A stretch of 64,000 nt of DNA from Pseudomonas sp. SCA2728.1_7. GTDB taxonomy: Bacteria; Pseudomonadota; Gammaproteobacteria; Pseudomonadales; Pseudomonadaceae. This document shows, piece by piece, positions 48,408 through 56,735 of the stretch (the first letter of the stretch is position 1; the number at the start of each line of letters is the position of its first letter). A program made the translations under genes and the position numbers. The stretch covers positions 6,105,001-6,169,000 of the forward strand of contig NZ_CP073104.1 in assembly GCF_018138145.1 (NCBI RefSeq), written 5' to 3'. The notes beneath the pieces are model-generated. The model saw nothing but the letters and a program-made list of their open reading frames with translations, did no database searches and was not told the DNA's origin.

Positions 48408-49100
48408 TCAGCCGCGCAGCAGTCCTGGCCAGTTCTGGTCATTGATGGTTTGCGGTCCGGCGACCAGACGGTCGGACTGAATGTTGTAAGTCAGGTACTG
48501 GTTGTCGGTCAGGAAGATGTACCAGTAGCTGTCGGCGAAAGTCCGGTCATTTTGCGCTGCCGTGATGATGCGGTCCTTGTACGGTCTCAGCGCGCCTAGT
48601 TGATAATCCCCGAAGGATTTGTAAGTCAGGGTCTTTGCCTTGTAGTTAAACGATAGATAGTGCCCATCGTTGAGGATGAATCTAAACAGGAACGGGTGGC
48701 CGGTTAGTTGGAACCAGGTGCCGGCGATGATTTTGTCGAAGTAGGGCAGTATTGGCTTCCAGATTGAATCGGCAATTTTATAGAAGGCATCGACCTTGTC
48801 TTTGTCTTGATTGTATTTACACACCACGGGTGTGGTTCCCTGATAGAAGAACAACCAGGCAATATCTTCATCGGACGAGGTGTTCCAGCCGAATGAAGTG
48901 GTTGTCAGTCCGAAACGCAAGTCTTTGGCATAAGAACCAAAGCTGTCCCAGCTATCGGTAACCGGGGCGGGGTAGTTGGTGGATACCTTGTTGTCACCGA
49001 GATCGAATCGGGAATAGGTGTCGCTGTCCTTGAAAAAGAAATAAATACGGTCAGGGCCGGAGCGCCAATCGATCGCGACGAAGTTTTTCAGTTGAGGCAT
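48408..49100 (-). CDS. Hemopexin-like repeat protein (four-blade propeller), photopexin-like
   Basis: 230 residues in four imperfect repeats of about 50-60: FVAIDW...DRIYFFFKDSDTYSRFD...YPAPVTDSWDSF, then blades starting near 57, 120 and 175. The last ends NDQNWPGLL, the usual hemopexin closing motif. Aromatic-rich strands (YFFF, WLFFYQG, YWYIFL) fit the fold. There is no signal peptide or attached domain. Similar free-standing proteins are photopexins of Photorhabdus. Base composition is visibly lower in G+C than the neighbours, suggesting acquisition. Ribosome site AAAGGGA lies upstream. Haem or other ligand binding is only a possibility. Confidence 0.72.
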   Translation of the reverse strand: MPQLKNFVAIDWRSGPDRIYFFFKDSDTYSRFDLGDNKVSTNYPAPVTDSWDSFGSYAKDLRFGLTTTSFGWNTSSDEDIAWLFFYQGTTPVVCKYNQDKDKVDAFYKIADSIWKPILPYFDKIIAGTWFQLTGHPFLFRFILNDGHYLSFNYKAKTLTYKSFGDYQLGALRPYKDRIITAAQNDRTFADSYWYIFLTDNQYLTYNIQSDRLVAGPQTINDQNWPGLLRG

Positions 49101-49337
49101 GTTTATTAAGTCCCTTTAAAGTTGTCGGTGGTTGCCAGTCGAAAACTAAATGATCGAAGGGTTATTACATAGGCAGAAACTGTTTCTTTATCAGTGGGAA
49201 ATTTAAGCGCCGGGTGGATCCCTGCGTCGGGTGGCGCCCCGATGTTTTTGCCCGGCTTTCCGTAAACGCCGGTGACGGCCATAATTGCCGCTTAATCCTC
49301 GCCTGCTTCACTCGCCTTTTTTATCCACGGAGCACCC

Positions 49338-50018
49338 ATGCACGTACTGGTTTGCGAAGACGATGAGCTGATCGCCAGCGGCATCGTTGCCGGTCTCACG
49401 GCTCAGGGTTTGACCGTTGAGCACGTCAACACTGCGTCGAAGGCGCGGGCGATGCTCAAGGTCGCCGAATTCGACGTGATGGTGCTCGATCTCGGCCTGC
49501 CCGACGAAGATGGCCTCAAATTGCTGCAACAATTGCGGCAGAGCGGCCTGGAGATTCCGGTGCTGATTCTGACCGCGCGCGACTCGGTGACCGACCGTGT
49601 CGACGGCTTGCAGGCCGGGGCTGACGATTACCTGCTCAAACCGTTCGATCTGCGTGAACTGTTCGCCCGTCTGCAAACCCTGTTGCGCCGGGTCGCCGGA
49701 CGCAGCGTCAACCTGATCGAGCACGGCGCGCTGACCTACGATCCGAGCAGTCGCGAAACCACCCTGGCCGGGCAACCGGTGGACTTGTCGCGGCGTGAGC
49801 AATCGCTGTTGCAGGCACTGCTGCACAATCGCGGCCGGGTGCTGTCCACCGAGCAGTTGAAAGACAGTGTCTACGGCTTCAACGATGAACTGGAAAGCAA
49901 CGCGTTGAACGTGCACATCCATCACCTGCGCAGCAAACTGGGTAAAGGCATCGTCGAAACCGTGCGCGGCCTGGGCTATCGCCTCGGCCCGGCTGACGGT
50001 GGAGATCAAGGCAAGTGA
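49338..50018 (+). CDS. OmpR-family response regulator (QseB/PmrA-like)
   Basis: 226 residues. Receiver with CEDDE, phospho-Asp in VMVLDLGLPDEDG, LILTARDSV and LLKPFDL; winged-helix C-domain with LSRREQSLLQALLHNRGRVLS and ALNVHIHHLRSKLG. Stop overlaps the kinase start (TGATG). It corresponds in position to PA2479 beside the dsbD2 operon, so control of that operon is possible, but no binding repeats were identified. Confidence 0.9.
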   Translation: MHVLVCEDDELIASGIVAGLTAQGLTVEHVNTASKARAMLKVAEFDVMVLDLGLPDEDGLKLLQQLRQSGLEIPVLILTARDSVTDRVDGLQAGADDYLLKPFDLRELFARLQTLLRRVAGRSVNLIEHGALTYDPSSRETTLAGQPVDLSRREQSLLQALLHNRGRVLSTEQLKDSVYGFNDELESNALNVHIHHLRSKLGKGIVETVRGLGYRLGPADGGDQGK

Positions 50019-51340
50019 TGAGCCTGCGACTGCGCCTGAGCCTGACCCTCGGCGCCGCGTTTGCGCTGATCTGGGCGCTGGCGGCGGCCTGGATGCTCAG
50101 TGACCTGCGCAATCAGATGATGTTTTCCCTCGACCAGCGTCTGGTAGCCTCGGCGCGCATGGTAGCCGGGCTGCTGGAACAGTTGCCGACTTTGCCGAGC
50201 AAAGGCGAGGGCACGCATTTCAGTGCCGAACAACTGAATATCCCCGGTGGCATGGCTTGTCAGGTCAGTTCGTTGCGCGGGGAAATTCTCGCGCGCAGCC
50301 ACAACAATCCCGAACAGGCGCTGGAAGCCGAGAAGATGGGCTTCCATGACCAGATGATCGACGGTGCACCGTGGCGCAGCTTCACCCTGGCCCGCGGAGA
50401 TGTGCGGATTACCACCGCCGATCGGCAGATCGAGCGCGAAGCCCTGAACATGTCGATCCTGCTGGCGGCATCGGTGCCGGTGGGCGTGGCGCTGCTCGGC
50501 TGCCTGTGCCTGTTGTGGCTGGGCATCGGCCAGGGGCTGGCGCCGCTCAACCGCCTGCGGGAAGCGCTGATGCGGCGCAATGCCGACTCGCTTGAGCCGT
50601 TGCAGATCCAGACCTTCCCCAGCGAATTGAAGCCGCTGCTGGAAACGCAAAATCAGTTGTTTCAACGCATCGGCAAGACCATCGAGCGTGAGCGCCGTCT
50701 GACCGGTGACGCGGCGCATGAACTGCGCAGCCCGCTGACGGCGATCAAAACGCACCTGCAAGTCGCGCGCATGACCGATGGCAGCGCCCGCGATCAGTCG
50801 CTGGCGCGGGCCGAGGAAGGCGCCGATCGTCTGCATCGAACCCTTGAGCAACTGCTGTTGCTGGCGCGGGTCGAGGGCAGTCTGTCGTTCGATGACGGTT
50901 CGCAATGCAGCGCCGAGCAAGTGGCACGCCTGGCGATTCAGGACGCCACCGGTGGCGAGCGCCTGCGCATCAAACTGCAACTGCCGACCGAGCTTTGCGC
51001 TGCGCCGCTGCAAATGCCGGCCGTGCTGTCGATTGCGGCGCTGCGCAATCTGCTCGACAACGCCCTGCGCCATACGCCCGAAGACTGCGCGGTTGAGCTG
51101 AGCCTGGAAACCATTGGCAACCGCGTGCGTTTTGTCGTGCGCGACCATGGCCCGGGGATTGCGCCGGATGACCTGCAACACCTGACCCAGCGTTTCTGGC
51201 GCAACGGCCAGAGCACCGGTTGCGGCCTCGGCCTGGCGATTGTTCAGGCAATTGTTCAGCGTTGTGACTGCGCGCTGCATTTCGACAGCCGCCCGGATGG
51301 CCTGCGCGTCGAACTGACCATGCCGTTGCAACCGGTCTGA
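50018..51340 (+). CDS. Sensor histidine kinase (QseC-like), partner of the OmpR-type regulator
   Basis: 440 residues from ATG 50018 (a GTG one codon earlier is possible). Two membrane segments (about 10-30 and 150-175) flank a periplasmic domain of ~120 residues. HAMP-like linker, H-box LTGDAAHELRSPLTAIKTHL, N-box LRNLLDNALRHTP and G-boxes DHGPGIAP and GCGLGLAIVQAI. A 2CSK_N-type sensor is likely. The stimulus is unknown; metal or thiol stress would suit the adjacent dsb operon. Confidence 0.9.
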   Translation: MSLRLRLSLTLGAAFALIWALAAAWMLSDLRNQMMFSLDQRLVASARMVAGLLEQLPTLPSKGEGTHFSAEQLNIPGGMACQVSSLRGEILARSHNNPEQALEAEKMGFHDQMIDGAPWRSFTLARGDVRITTADRQIEREALNMSILLAASVPVGVALLGCLCLLWLGIGQGLAPLNRLREALMRRNADSLEPLQIQTFPSELKPLLETQNQLFQRIGKTIERERRLTGDAAHELRSPLTAIKTHLQVARMTDGSARDQSLARAEEGADRLHRTLEQLLLLARVEGSLSFDDGSQCSAEQVARLAIQDATGGERLRIKLQLPTELCAAPLQMPAVLSIAALRNLLDNALRHTPEDCAVELSLETIGNRVRFVVRDHGPGIAPDDLQHLTQRFWRNGQSTGCGLGLAIVQAIVQRCDCALHFDSRPDGLRVELTMPLQPV

Positions 51341-51357
51341 TTCCACCGCAAATCCCC

Positions 51358-51446
51358 TGTGGGAGCGAGCCTGCTCGCGAAGACGGCGGCACACTCAACA
51401 TCAGTGTGGCTGCCAAATCGCTTTCGCGAGCAGGCTCGCTCCCACA
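51358..51446. repeat. REPIN, GTGGGAGCGAG type, head-to-head
   Basis: Two inward cores separated by about 45 bases, following the kinase gene by 17 bases. Confidence 0.9.
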
Positions 51447-51555
51447 CGGAAAGGTGTTGTGGCACATCAAATGTAACCTCTCGGCGTTCGCTATCCGGCT
51501 GAAGTGGGGGTAAGTTCGACGCAGCTTTGACTCAATGGATTGAGGGAACTGCGCC

Positions 51556-52041
51556 ATGGAAGCAACCATCTGTATTCGTCCGGCCACACTGGCCGACGCC
51601 GGTATCATCAGCCGCATCATCGAACGTTCGATTCGCATCGGATGTGCGCTCGATCACCGTAACGATCCATCACTCGTCAGCCAATGGATCGGCCTGCAAT
51701 CCGCCGATTTCATCAGTGCACGACTGGCCGATCCGCACTTCTATCTCTGCATCGCGCTGTTGGCGAACAAACCGGCCGGTGTCGGCATGGCGCAGGCCAG
51801 CGGCGGCATTTTGCTGTGTTACGTCCAGCCAGAGTCATTTCGCCGGGGCGTCGGGCGAGCGCTGATGTTGGATCTGGAAGGCTGGTTACGGGTTCGCGGT
51901 GTTTCTCACGCTGATCTCAACAGCACGCGCACCGGCCAGGCATTTTATCGGCGTTTGGGCTATCGCGAATCAGCGCCGCCCCTCGAATACCAAGGCTTGC
52001 AGACCCTGCCCATGCACAAGCCGATGGCAGCGCCGGGCTGA
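51556..52041 (+). CDS. GNAT-family N-acetyltransferase
   Basis: 161 residues. The GNAT fold has IRPATLADAGIISRII at the N-terminus, the acetyl-CoA loop SFRRGVGRALMLDLEGW and the C-terminal GQAFYRRLGYRE. Substrate unknown. It lies directly upstream of the pvdH iron-starvation box but is not preceded by one itself. Confidence 0.82.
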   Translation: MEATICIRPATLADAGIISRIIERSIRIGCALDHRNDPSLVSQWIGLQSADFISARLADPHFYLCIALLANKPAGVGMAQASGGILLCYVQPESFRRGVGRALMLDLEGWLRVRGVSHADLNSTRTGQAFYRRLGYRESAPPLEYQGLQTLPMHKPMAAPG

Positions 52042-52057
52042 CAACTCGATCACGGGC

Positions 52058-52081
52058 TAAATCCTCAGGCCCCTTAAGCGT
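52058..52081 (+). promoter_or_regulatory. PvdS-dependent iron-starvation box of pvdH
   Basis: TAAAT - 16 bases - CGT, an exact match, about 100 bases before the pvdH start and preceded by GGC as in known boxes. Confidence 0.88.
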
Positions 52082-52182
52082 TTCCAGAACAGGAAAACCT
52101 GCAAGTGCGCCCCGCGATCGGAATGCGCACTGTCCGGTGTGCTGTTTTGGTCACTATCCATAGCCAATTGAGGGGTCGAGAG

Positions 52183-53595
52183 ATGTCAGTCGCCACCAGC
52201 CTTATCGAAGAGTCGTCGGCCCGGGTTACTTCGGCCCCGGCCGAAACGCTGTACCAGTTCAATGAGTCGCCACTGCTGGCCCGTCAGGCCCGCCAGGAAT
52301 CCAACGCGCGCAGCTATCCACGACGTATTCCATTGGCTCTGAAGCGCGCCAAAGGCCTGTATGTCGAAGACGTTGAAGGACGCACGTTCATCGACTGTCT
52401 GGCCGGTGCCGGCACGCTGGCGCTGGGGCATAACCACCCGGTGGTGATCGAAGCGATCCAACAGGTGCTGGCCGATGAATTGCCGCTGCACACCCTCGAC
52501 CTGACCACACCGGTCAAGGATCAGTTTGTCCAGGATCTGTTCGGTCTGCTGCCATCGGCCCTCGCGGCTGAAGCGAAAATCCAGTTCTGCGGCCCGACCG
52601 GTACCGATGCTGTGGAAGCGGCGTTGAAGCTGGTACGCACGGCGACCGGGCGCAGTACCGTGCTGTCGTTTTCCGGCGGTTATCACGGCATGAGCCAGGG
52701 CGCGCTGAGTCTGATGGGCAGCCTGGGGCCGAAAAAGCCCTTGGGCGCCTTGCTCAGTAATGGCGTGCAGTTCATGCCGTTCCCGTATGACTACCGCTGC
52801 CCGTTCGGCCTCGGTGGCGCAGCTGGCGTGAAGGCTAACCTGAGTTACCTGGAAAACCTGCTCAACGATCCCGAGGCTGGCGTGCAACTGCCCGCAGCGG
52901 TGATCGTCGAAGCGGTGCAGGGCGAAGGCGGCGTGATTCCGGCGGACATCGAGTGGTTGCGCGGTTTGCGCCGGATCACCGAGCAGGCCGGTGTGGCGCT
53001 GATCGTCGACGAGATCCAGAGCGGTTTCGCCCGTACCGGCAAGATGTTTGCCTTCGAACACGCCGACATCACCCCGGATGTGGTGGTGTTGTCCAAAGCC
53101 ATCGGCGGCAGCTTGCCGTTGGCTGTGGTGGTCTACCGTGACTGGCTCGACACCTGGCAGCCAGGTGCGCACGCCGGCACCTTCCGTGGCAATCAGATGG
53201 CCATGGCGGCAGGTTCCGCGGTGATGCGTTATCTGGTTGAGCACAAGGTCTGCGAACACGCTGCTGCCATGGGCGAGCGCCTCAGCGAGCACCTGCGCAT
53301 CCTGCAACGCGACTTCCCGCAACTGGGTGATATTCGTGGTCGTGGCCTGATGCTCGGGGTAGAGCTGGTCGAGCCGAACGGCACGCCGGATGCGCTCGGC
53401 CATCCGCCGGCGTTTGCGCGACTGGCGCCGCTGGTCCAGCGCGAATGCCTCAAGCGTGGGCTGATTCTGGAGCTGGGCGGTCGCCATGGCGCGGTAGTGC
53501 GTTTCCTGCCGCCGCTGGTGATTACCGCTGCCGAAATCGACCGTGTTGCGCAAATCTTTGGTCGCGCTTTGGCCGCCGCCACCGCGTCGCTGTAA
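52183..53595 (+). CDS. pvdH: L-2,4-diaminobutyrate:2-oxoglutarate aminotransferase PvdH
   Basis: 470 residues from ATG 52183, with GAGGGG upstream; the frame to 52105 lies over the promoter leader. Class III PLP aminotransferase: [43 protein letters not shown], and Schiff-base region [17 protein letters not shown] (Lys). It makes L-2,4-diaminobutyrate from aspartate semialdehyde, the substrate of the last PvdL module. It is followed by mbtH on the same transcript. Confidence 0.95.
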   Translation: MSVATSLIEESSARVTSAPAETLYQFNESPLLARQARQESNARSYPRRIPLALKRAKGLYVEDVEGRTFIDCLAGAGTLALGHNHPVVIEAIQQVLADELPLHTLDLTTPVKDQFVQDLFGLLPSALAAEAKIQFCGPTGTDAVEAALKLVRTATGRSTVLSFSGGYHGMSQGALSLMGSLGPKKPLGALLSNGVQFMPFPYDYRCPFGLGGAAGVKANLSYLENLLNDPEAGVQLPAAVIVEAVQGEGGVIPADIEWLRGLRRITEQAGVALIVDEIQSGFARTGKMFAFEHADITPDVVVLSKAIGGSLPLAVVVYRDWLDTWQPGAHAGTFRGNQMAMAAGSAVMRYLVEHKVCEHAAAMGERLSEHLRILQRDFPQLGDIRGRGLMLGVELVEPNGTPDALGHPPAFARLAPLVQRECLKRGLILELGGRHGAVVRFLPPLVITAAEIDRVAQIFGRALAAATASL

Positions 53596-53678
53596 ATTTT
53601 TCGCCGCGCCGAACGTTCTTTCTACATACCCGGTTGCACCCTTCGTGCAGCCCACCCTTACAACGATGGAGAACCAGC

Positions 53679-53903
53679 ATGACGTCAGTATTCGACCGCG
53701 AGGACATCCTCTTTCAGGTCGTGGTCAACCACGAAGAGCAATACTCGATCTGGCCGGATTACAAAGCCGTGCCGGAAGGCTGGCGCACTGTGGGCAAGAG
53801 CGGCCTGAAAAAGGAATGCCTGGCCTACATTGAAGAAACCTGGACTGACATGCGTCCGCTGAGCCTGCGCCAGAAGATGGAAGGGCAGGCCGCCGCGCAA
53901 TAA
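53679..53903 (+). CDS. MbtH-like protein of pyoverdine synthesis
   Basis: 74 residues from ATG 53679, with GGAG at 8 nt. The family signature is complete: [25 protein letters not shown] and the [21 protein letters not shown] segment with the conserved tryptophans. MbtH proteins bind and activate adenylation domains of peptide synthetases. It is the PA2412 counterpart, in an operon with pvdH; a strong terminator follows. The P. aeruginosa neighbour PA2411 (thioesterase) is absent here. Confidence 0.95.
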   Translation: MTSVFDREDILFQVVVNHEEQYSIWPDYKAVPEGWRTVGKSGLKKECLAYIEETWTDMRPLSLRQKMEGQAAAQ

Positions 53904-53918
53904 GCGGCCGGGCAAAAG

Positions 53919-53955
53919 AAAACCCGCTGGACTGGTGACAGTCAGCGGGTTTTTT
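53919..53955 (+). terminator. Rho-independent terminator after mbtH
   Basis: Stem AACCCGCTgGACTG / CAGTCAGCGGGTT with loop GTGA (one bulged base) followed by T6. It closes the pvdH-mbtH transcript. Confidence 0.92.
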
Positions 53956-53989
53956 CTTGCCTTGGATTTGTGTAGTCCGGGCTGGCCTC

Positions 53990-54055
53990 ATCGCGAGCAG
54001 GCTCACTCCTACATTTGGAATGCGCTCCCCCTGTAGGAGTGAGCCTGCTCGCGAT
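53990..54055. repeat. REPIN, GTAGGAGTGAG type, tail-to-tail, between mbtH and fpvF
   Basis: Near-identical to the 20649 and 43872 copies, with spacer TTTGGAATGCGCTCCCCC. It lies between convergent transcripts. Confidence 0.92.
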
Positions 54056-54081
54056 GAACGATAACGCGGTTTCGGCTAAAA

Positions 54082-54987
54082 CTAAGCCCCGCTCAAACCC
54101 TTCAACAGCAAATCCACATTGCCTTCCAGCTCCGCCACCGGATCCGCCGCATCGGTGCTCAACACCACCAGACGACTACCCGATTCGGCAATCGCCGCTT
54201 TCACCGGCTCTGACGGCTGCCGATGATGCAGCACCACCGCGACATCATTGTCCTTTAGCGTTGCCGTCAGTTTTTTCAGATCCTCAGCCGTCCACTCGGC
54301 ATCAGGGCGTGGATCCTGACCGATCAGCTCCAGATTGAGGCTGCCGATCAAATAGCCGAAGTGATCGCTCAAACTCAACACACTCAGATTGTCGGCGTTG
54401 GCCAGACGCGCTTCGCTATCGGCGCTGAGCTTCAACAGACGCTGCTTCAACGTCGCCAGATTCGCCTCGATCGCAGGCTTTGCGCTCGGTGCCAGGCGCA
54501 CCAGATCCGCCGCCATCACATCCGCCATGCGTCCCATGTTGTTGCTCGCCAGCCACGGTTGACTGTTCAAGCCATCAACCTTCAGATCCGGTTGCACGGC
54601 AATGCCCGGCAGGGCGCCGTCGACCGGACGCGCGGCGTCGACTTCGACAATGCGGATATTGCTGCGGCGGGCGATCGGGTACAACTGATCATCCAGCCAT
54701 AGCGAGCGCACGCCAATGACGGCATCGGCACCGGTTGCCAGTTTGCTCAGGGCCGGAGCGCCACGCCCGGTGAAGTAGGCACTCTGACGACTGCCCGGCA
54801 GGTTCGCCGGCGCCGCGCGTTCGAGATTGACATCAGTGCCCTTGAGCAGCGCTTCTGCCAAGCCAAAGGTGATGGGCAACGAGGCGAGTACCTGCAGCGG
54901 TTTAGCTTTTTCGGCGGCCATCAACGGCGTGCAGACCACACCGCAGAGGGTCATGGCCAAGGTCAGTTTTCGCAGTGAAAAAGTCAT
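54082..54987 (-). CDS. fpvF: Metal-binding periplasmic protein FpvF of the pyoverdine iron-release system
   Basis: 301 residues with a signal peptide ending TPLMAAEK. A ZnuA/cluster-9-type solute-binding fold lacking the usual His-rich loop (LASLPITFGLAEALLKG, GADAVIGVRSLWLDDQL, LSLSDHFGYLIGS). It is last of eight genes fpvGHJKCDEF, corresponding to PA2410. In P. aeruginosa FpvC and FpvF bind ferripyoverdine or iron in the periplasm and deliver to the FpvDE transporter. Confidence 0.9.
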   Translation of the reverse strand: MTFSLRKLTLAMTLCGVVCTPLMAAEKAKPLQVLASLPITFGLAEALLKGTDVNLERAAPANLPGSRQSAYFTGRGAPALSKLATGADAVIGVRSLWLDDQLYPIARRSNIRIVEVDAARPVDGALPGIAVQPDLKVDGLNSQPWLASNNMGRMADVMAADLVRLAPSAKPAIEANLATLKQRLLKLSADSEARLANADNLSVLSLSDHFGYLIGSLNLELIGQDPRPDAEWTAEDLKKLTATLKDNDVAVVLHHRQPSEPVKAAIAESGSRLVVLSTDAADPVAELEGNVDLLLKGLSGA

Positions 54988-55887
54988 TTATCCAAGATTC
55001 CCTTTCAGACTCGGGACAACCCCGCGCGCAATGGCAGCGAGGGCGAAGGCTATGCCGGCGACCAGAATGATCGCGGCGCCGGATGGAATCGGCAGGTCAA
55101 ACACGATCGGCGCAAGAATCCCGCACAACGTGCTGACCGTGGCGATCAGCACCGAGCACCAGAAGAAGCCCTTGAGCGACTGACTGAGCAAACGCGCCGC
55201 TGCTGCTGGAATCACCAGCAGCGCGCCGACCAGAATCGCACCGATGACTTTCACCGCGGCCACGGTGATCAGCGTCACCAGAATCACGAACAGATAATCC
55301 AGGGTTTTCACCGCCACCCCGCGCACCGCTGCCAGTTGCGGATTGAAGCTGGCGAGCATGATGCGGTTGTACAGCGGCAAGGCCAGCGCCATGACCAGCG
55401 AACCGACGATGGCCAGCACCGCCAGATCGTTGCCGTTGACCGTCAGCACTGAGCCGAACAGTACGTTTTCGAGAATGTGCACGTTGATCTTGCCCGCCAG
55501 GATCAACAGCAGACTCGCGCCGAGTGCCAGCGACACCGACAGAAACACGCCGATCAGAGTGTCCGGCGCCAGACCGGTGCGGTTGCGCAGGTAATTGAGC
55601 AGGATGCCGAACAGCAGGCAGTAACCGAACAGGCTGCCGTACGGACCGGTGTAGGGTTCGCCGAGCAGGATGCCGATGGCCACGCCGGTCAGCGCCGCGT
55701 GGCCCACCGCTTCGGAGAAAAACGCGAAGCGCTTGACCACCACCAGCGTGCCGAGGCCGCCGAGTACCGGGCCGATCAGCAGGCCGGCAAGCAATGCATT
55801 GACCACAAAGCCGTAGGCCAGTGCTTCCGGCAGATAGCCGGACGAGGCCCAGCCTTGCACCATCAAACGAAAGGCTTCGTAACTCAT
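54988..55887 (-). CDS. fpvE: Inner-membrane ABC permease FpvE
   Basis: 299 residues, about eight hydrophobic segments, ABC-3 (zinc/manganese type) permease family: LVVVKRFAFFSEAVGHAALTG and LFVILVTLITVAAVKVIGAILVGALLVIPAAAARL. Its ATG overlaps the TGA of fpvD by one base; fpvF follows directly. With FpvD it would import iron freed from pyoverdine. Confidence 0.92.
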   Translation of the reverse strand: MSYEAFRLMVQGWASSGYLPEALAYGFVVNALLAGLLIGPVLGGLGTLVVVKRFAFFSEAVGHAALTGVAIGILLGEPYTGPYGSLFGYCLLFGILLNYLRNRTGLAPDTLIGVFLSVSLALGASLLLILAGKINVHILENVLFGSVLTVNGNDLAVLAIVGSLVMALALPLYNRIMLASFNPQLAAVRGVAVKTLDYLFVILVTLITVAAVKVIGAILVGALLVIPAAAARLLSQSLKGFFWCSVLIATVSTLCGILAPIVFDLPIPSGAAIILVAGIAFALAAIARGVVPSLKGNLG

Positions 55888-56735
55888 CAGGCAGCGCTCC
55901 GTGGATGGGTAGAAAACAGCGTGAGCAGACGTTCCGGGGTCAGCGCCTGTTGTGGCGTGGCGTCGAACAGCACACGACGGTTAAGGCCGGTGACCCGATC
56001 GGCCAGACGCCCGACCGCTTCCAGATCGTGCTCGATCCACAGCACGGTGATGCCCGTCGCGCGCCAGTCATTGAGCAGGCGCTCGAACACCTGAATTCCG
56101 GCTTCATCAAGGGCCGACATCGGTTCATCCAGCACCAGCAATTGCGGCGCCGGAATCAAGCCTTGTGCGAGCAGCACCCGCTGCCGTTCCCCGCCGGACA
56201 GCGCACCCATGCGCCGCTTGCGTTTGTCCTGCATGCCGACGCGTTCCAGCGCATCGCCAATGGCGCCGGCGTAACGCTTGCTCAAACCGAGAAACGCCGG
56301 GCGTCGCTGACACATCGCGGCCATGAAATCGTCGACGGTCAAAGGCAAACCGCGATCGAACTCCAGCGCCTGTGGCACATAACCGATGGTCCCGGGTTCG
56401 CCGGGCCATTGCAGGCTGAGATGGCCCTGATGCGGCATTTGCCCGAGCAAGGTTTTGATCAGCGAACTCTTGCCGCCACCGTTGGGGCCGACCAGCGCAT
56501 GCACGCTGCCGGGCTGCACCTGGAAGGTGACCTTGTCGAGAATCGTCGTGCGCCCCAGCGTCAGACAAATCCCCGCAAAATTCAGAGTCGGCCCCGAAAC
56601 CTGTAGGAGTGAGCCTGCTCGCGATAGCGGTATGTCATCCAACGAAGATGTTGCCTGGACCGACGCCTTCGCGAGCAGGCTCGCTGCCACAGGGGACTCG
56701 GTGTTTTCGGGGGAAAGGATCTCTCTGGAAGTCAT
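55887..56735 (-). CDS. fpvD: ABC transporter ATPase FpvD, with REPIN-encoded N-terminal extension
   Basis: 282 residues from ATG 56735, which overlaps the TGA of fpvC (ATGA). The ATPase core starts near residue 48 (PTLNFAGICLTLGR): Walker A GPNGGGKSS, signature LSGGERQRVLLAQ, Walker B LLVLDEPMSALD, and H-loop IEHDLEAVG. Residues 15-45 are read through an in-frame 93-base REPIN, giving an unnatural leader (AASLLAKASV, LSRAGSLLQ). Without it the N-terminus would be the usual ~15 residues. Either a longer protein is made or a later non-ATG codon is used. Confidence 0.9.
   Translation of the reverse strand: MTSREILSPENTESPVAASLLAKASVQATSSLDDIPLSRAGSLLQVSGPTLNFAGICLTLGRTTILDKVTFQVQPGSVHALVGPNGGGKSSLIKTLLGQMPHQGHLSLQWPGEPGTIGYVPQALEFDRGLPLTVDDFMAAMCQRRPAFLGLSKRYAGAIGDALERVGMQDKRKRRMGALSGGERQRVLLAQGLIPAPQLLVLDEPMSALDEAGIQVFERLLNDWRATGITVLWIEHDLEAVGRLADRVTGLNRRVLFDATPQQALTPERLLTLFSTHPRSAA
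56601..56693. repeat. Chimeric REPIN inside the 5' end of fpvD
   Basis: One arm is of the GTAGGAGTGAGCC...GATAGCGGT type, the other of the GTGGcAGCGAGCC...GAAGGCG type, in head-to-head arrangement. The element is 93 bases (31 codons), free of stops in the fpvD frame. Confidence 0.9.

Noticed and set aside
49142..49170. Possible PvdS box before the OmpR-type regulator (TAAAT-N16-CAT)
   Set aside because: The -10 block is CAT not CGT; the key G is missing, so not counted.
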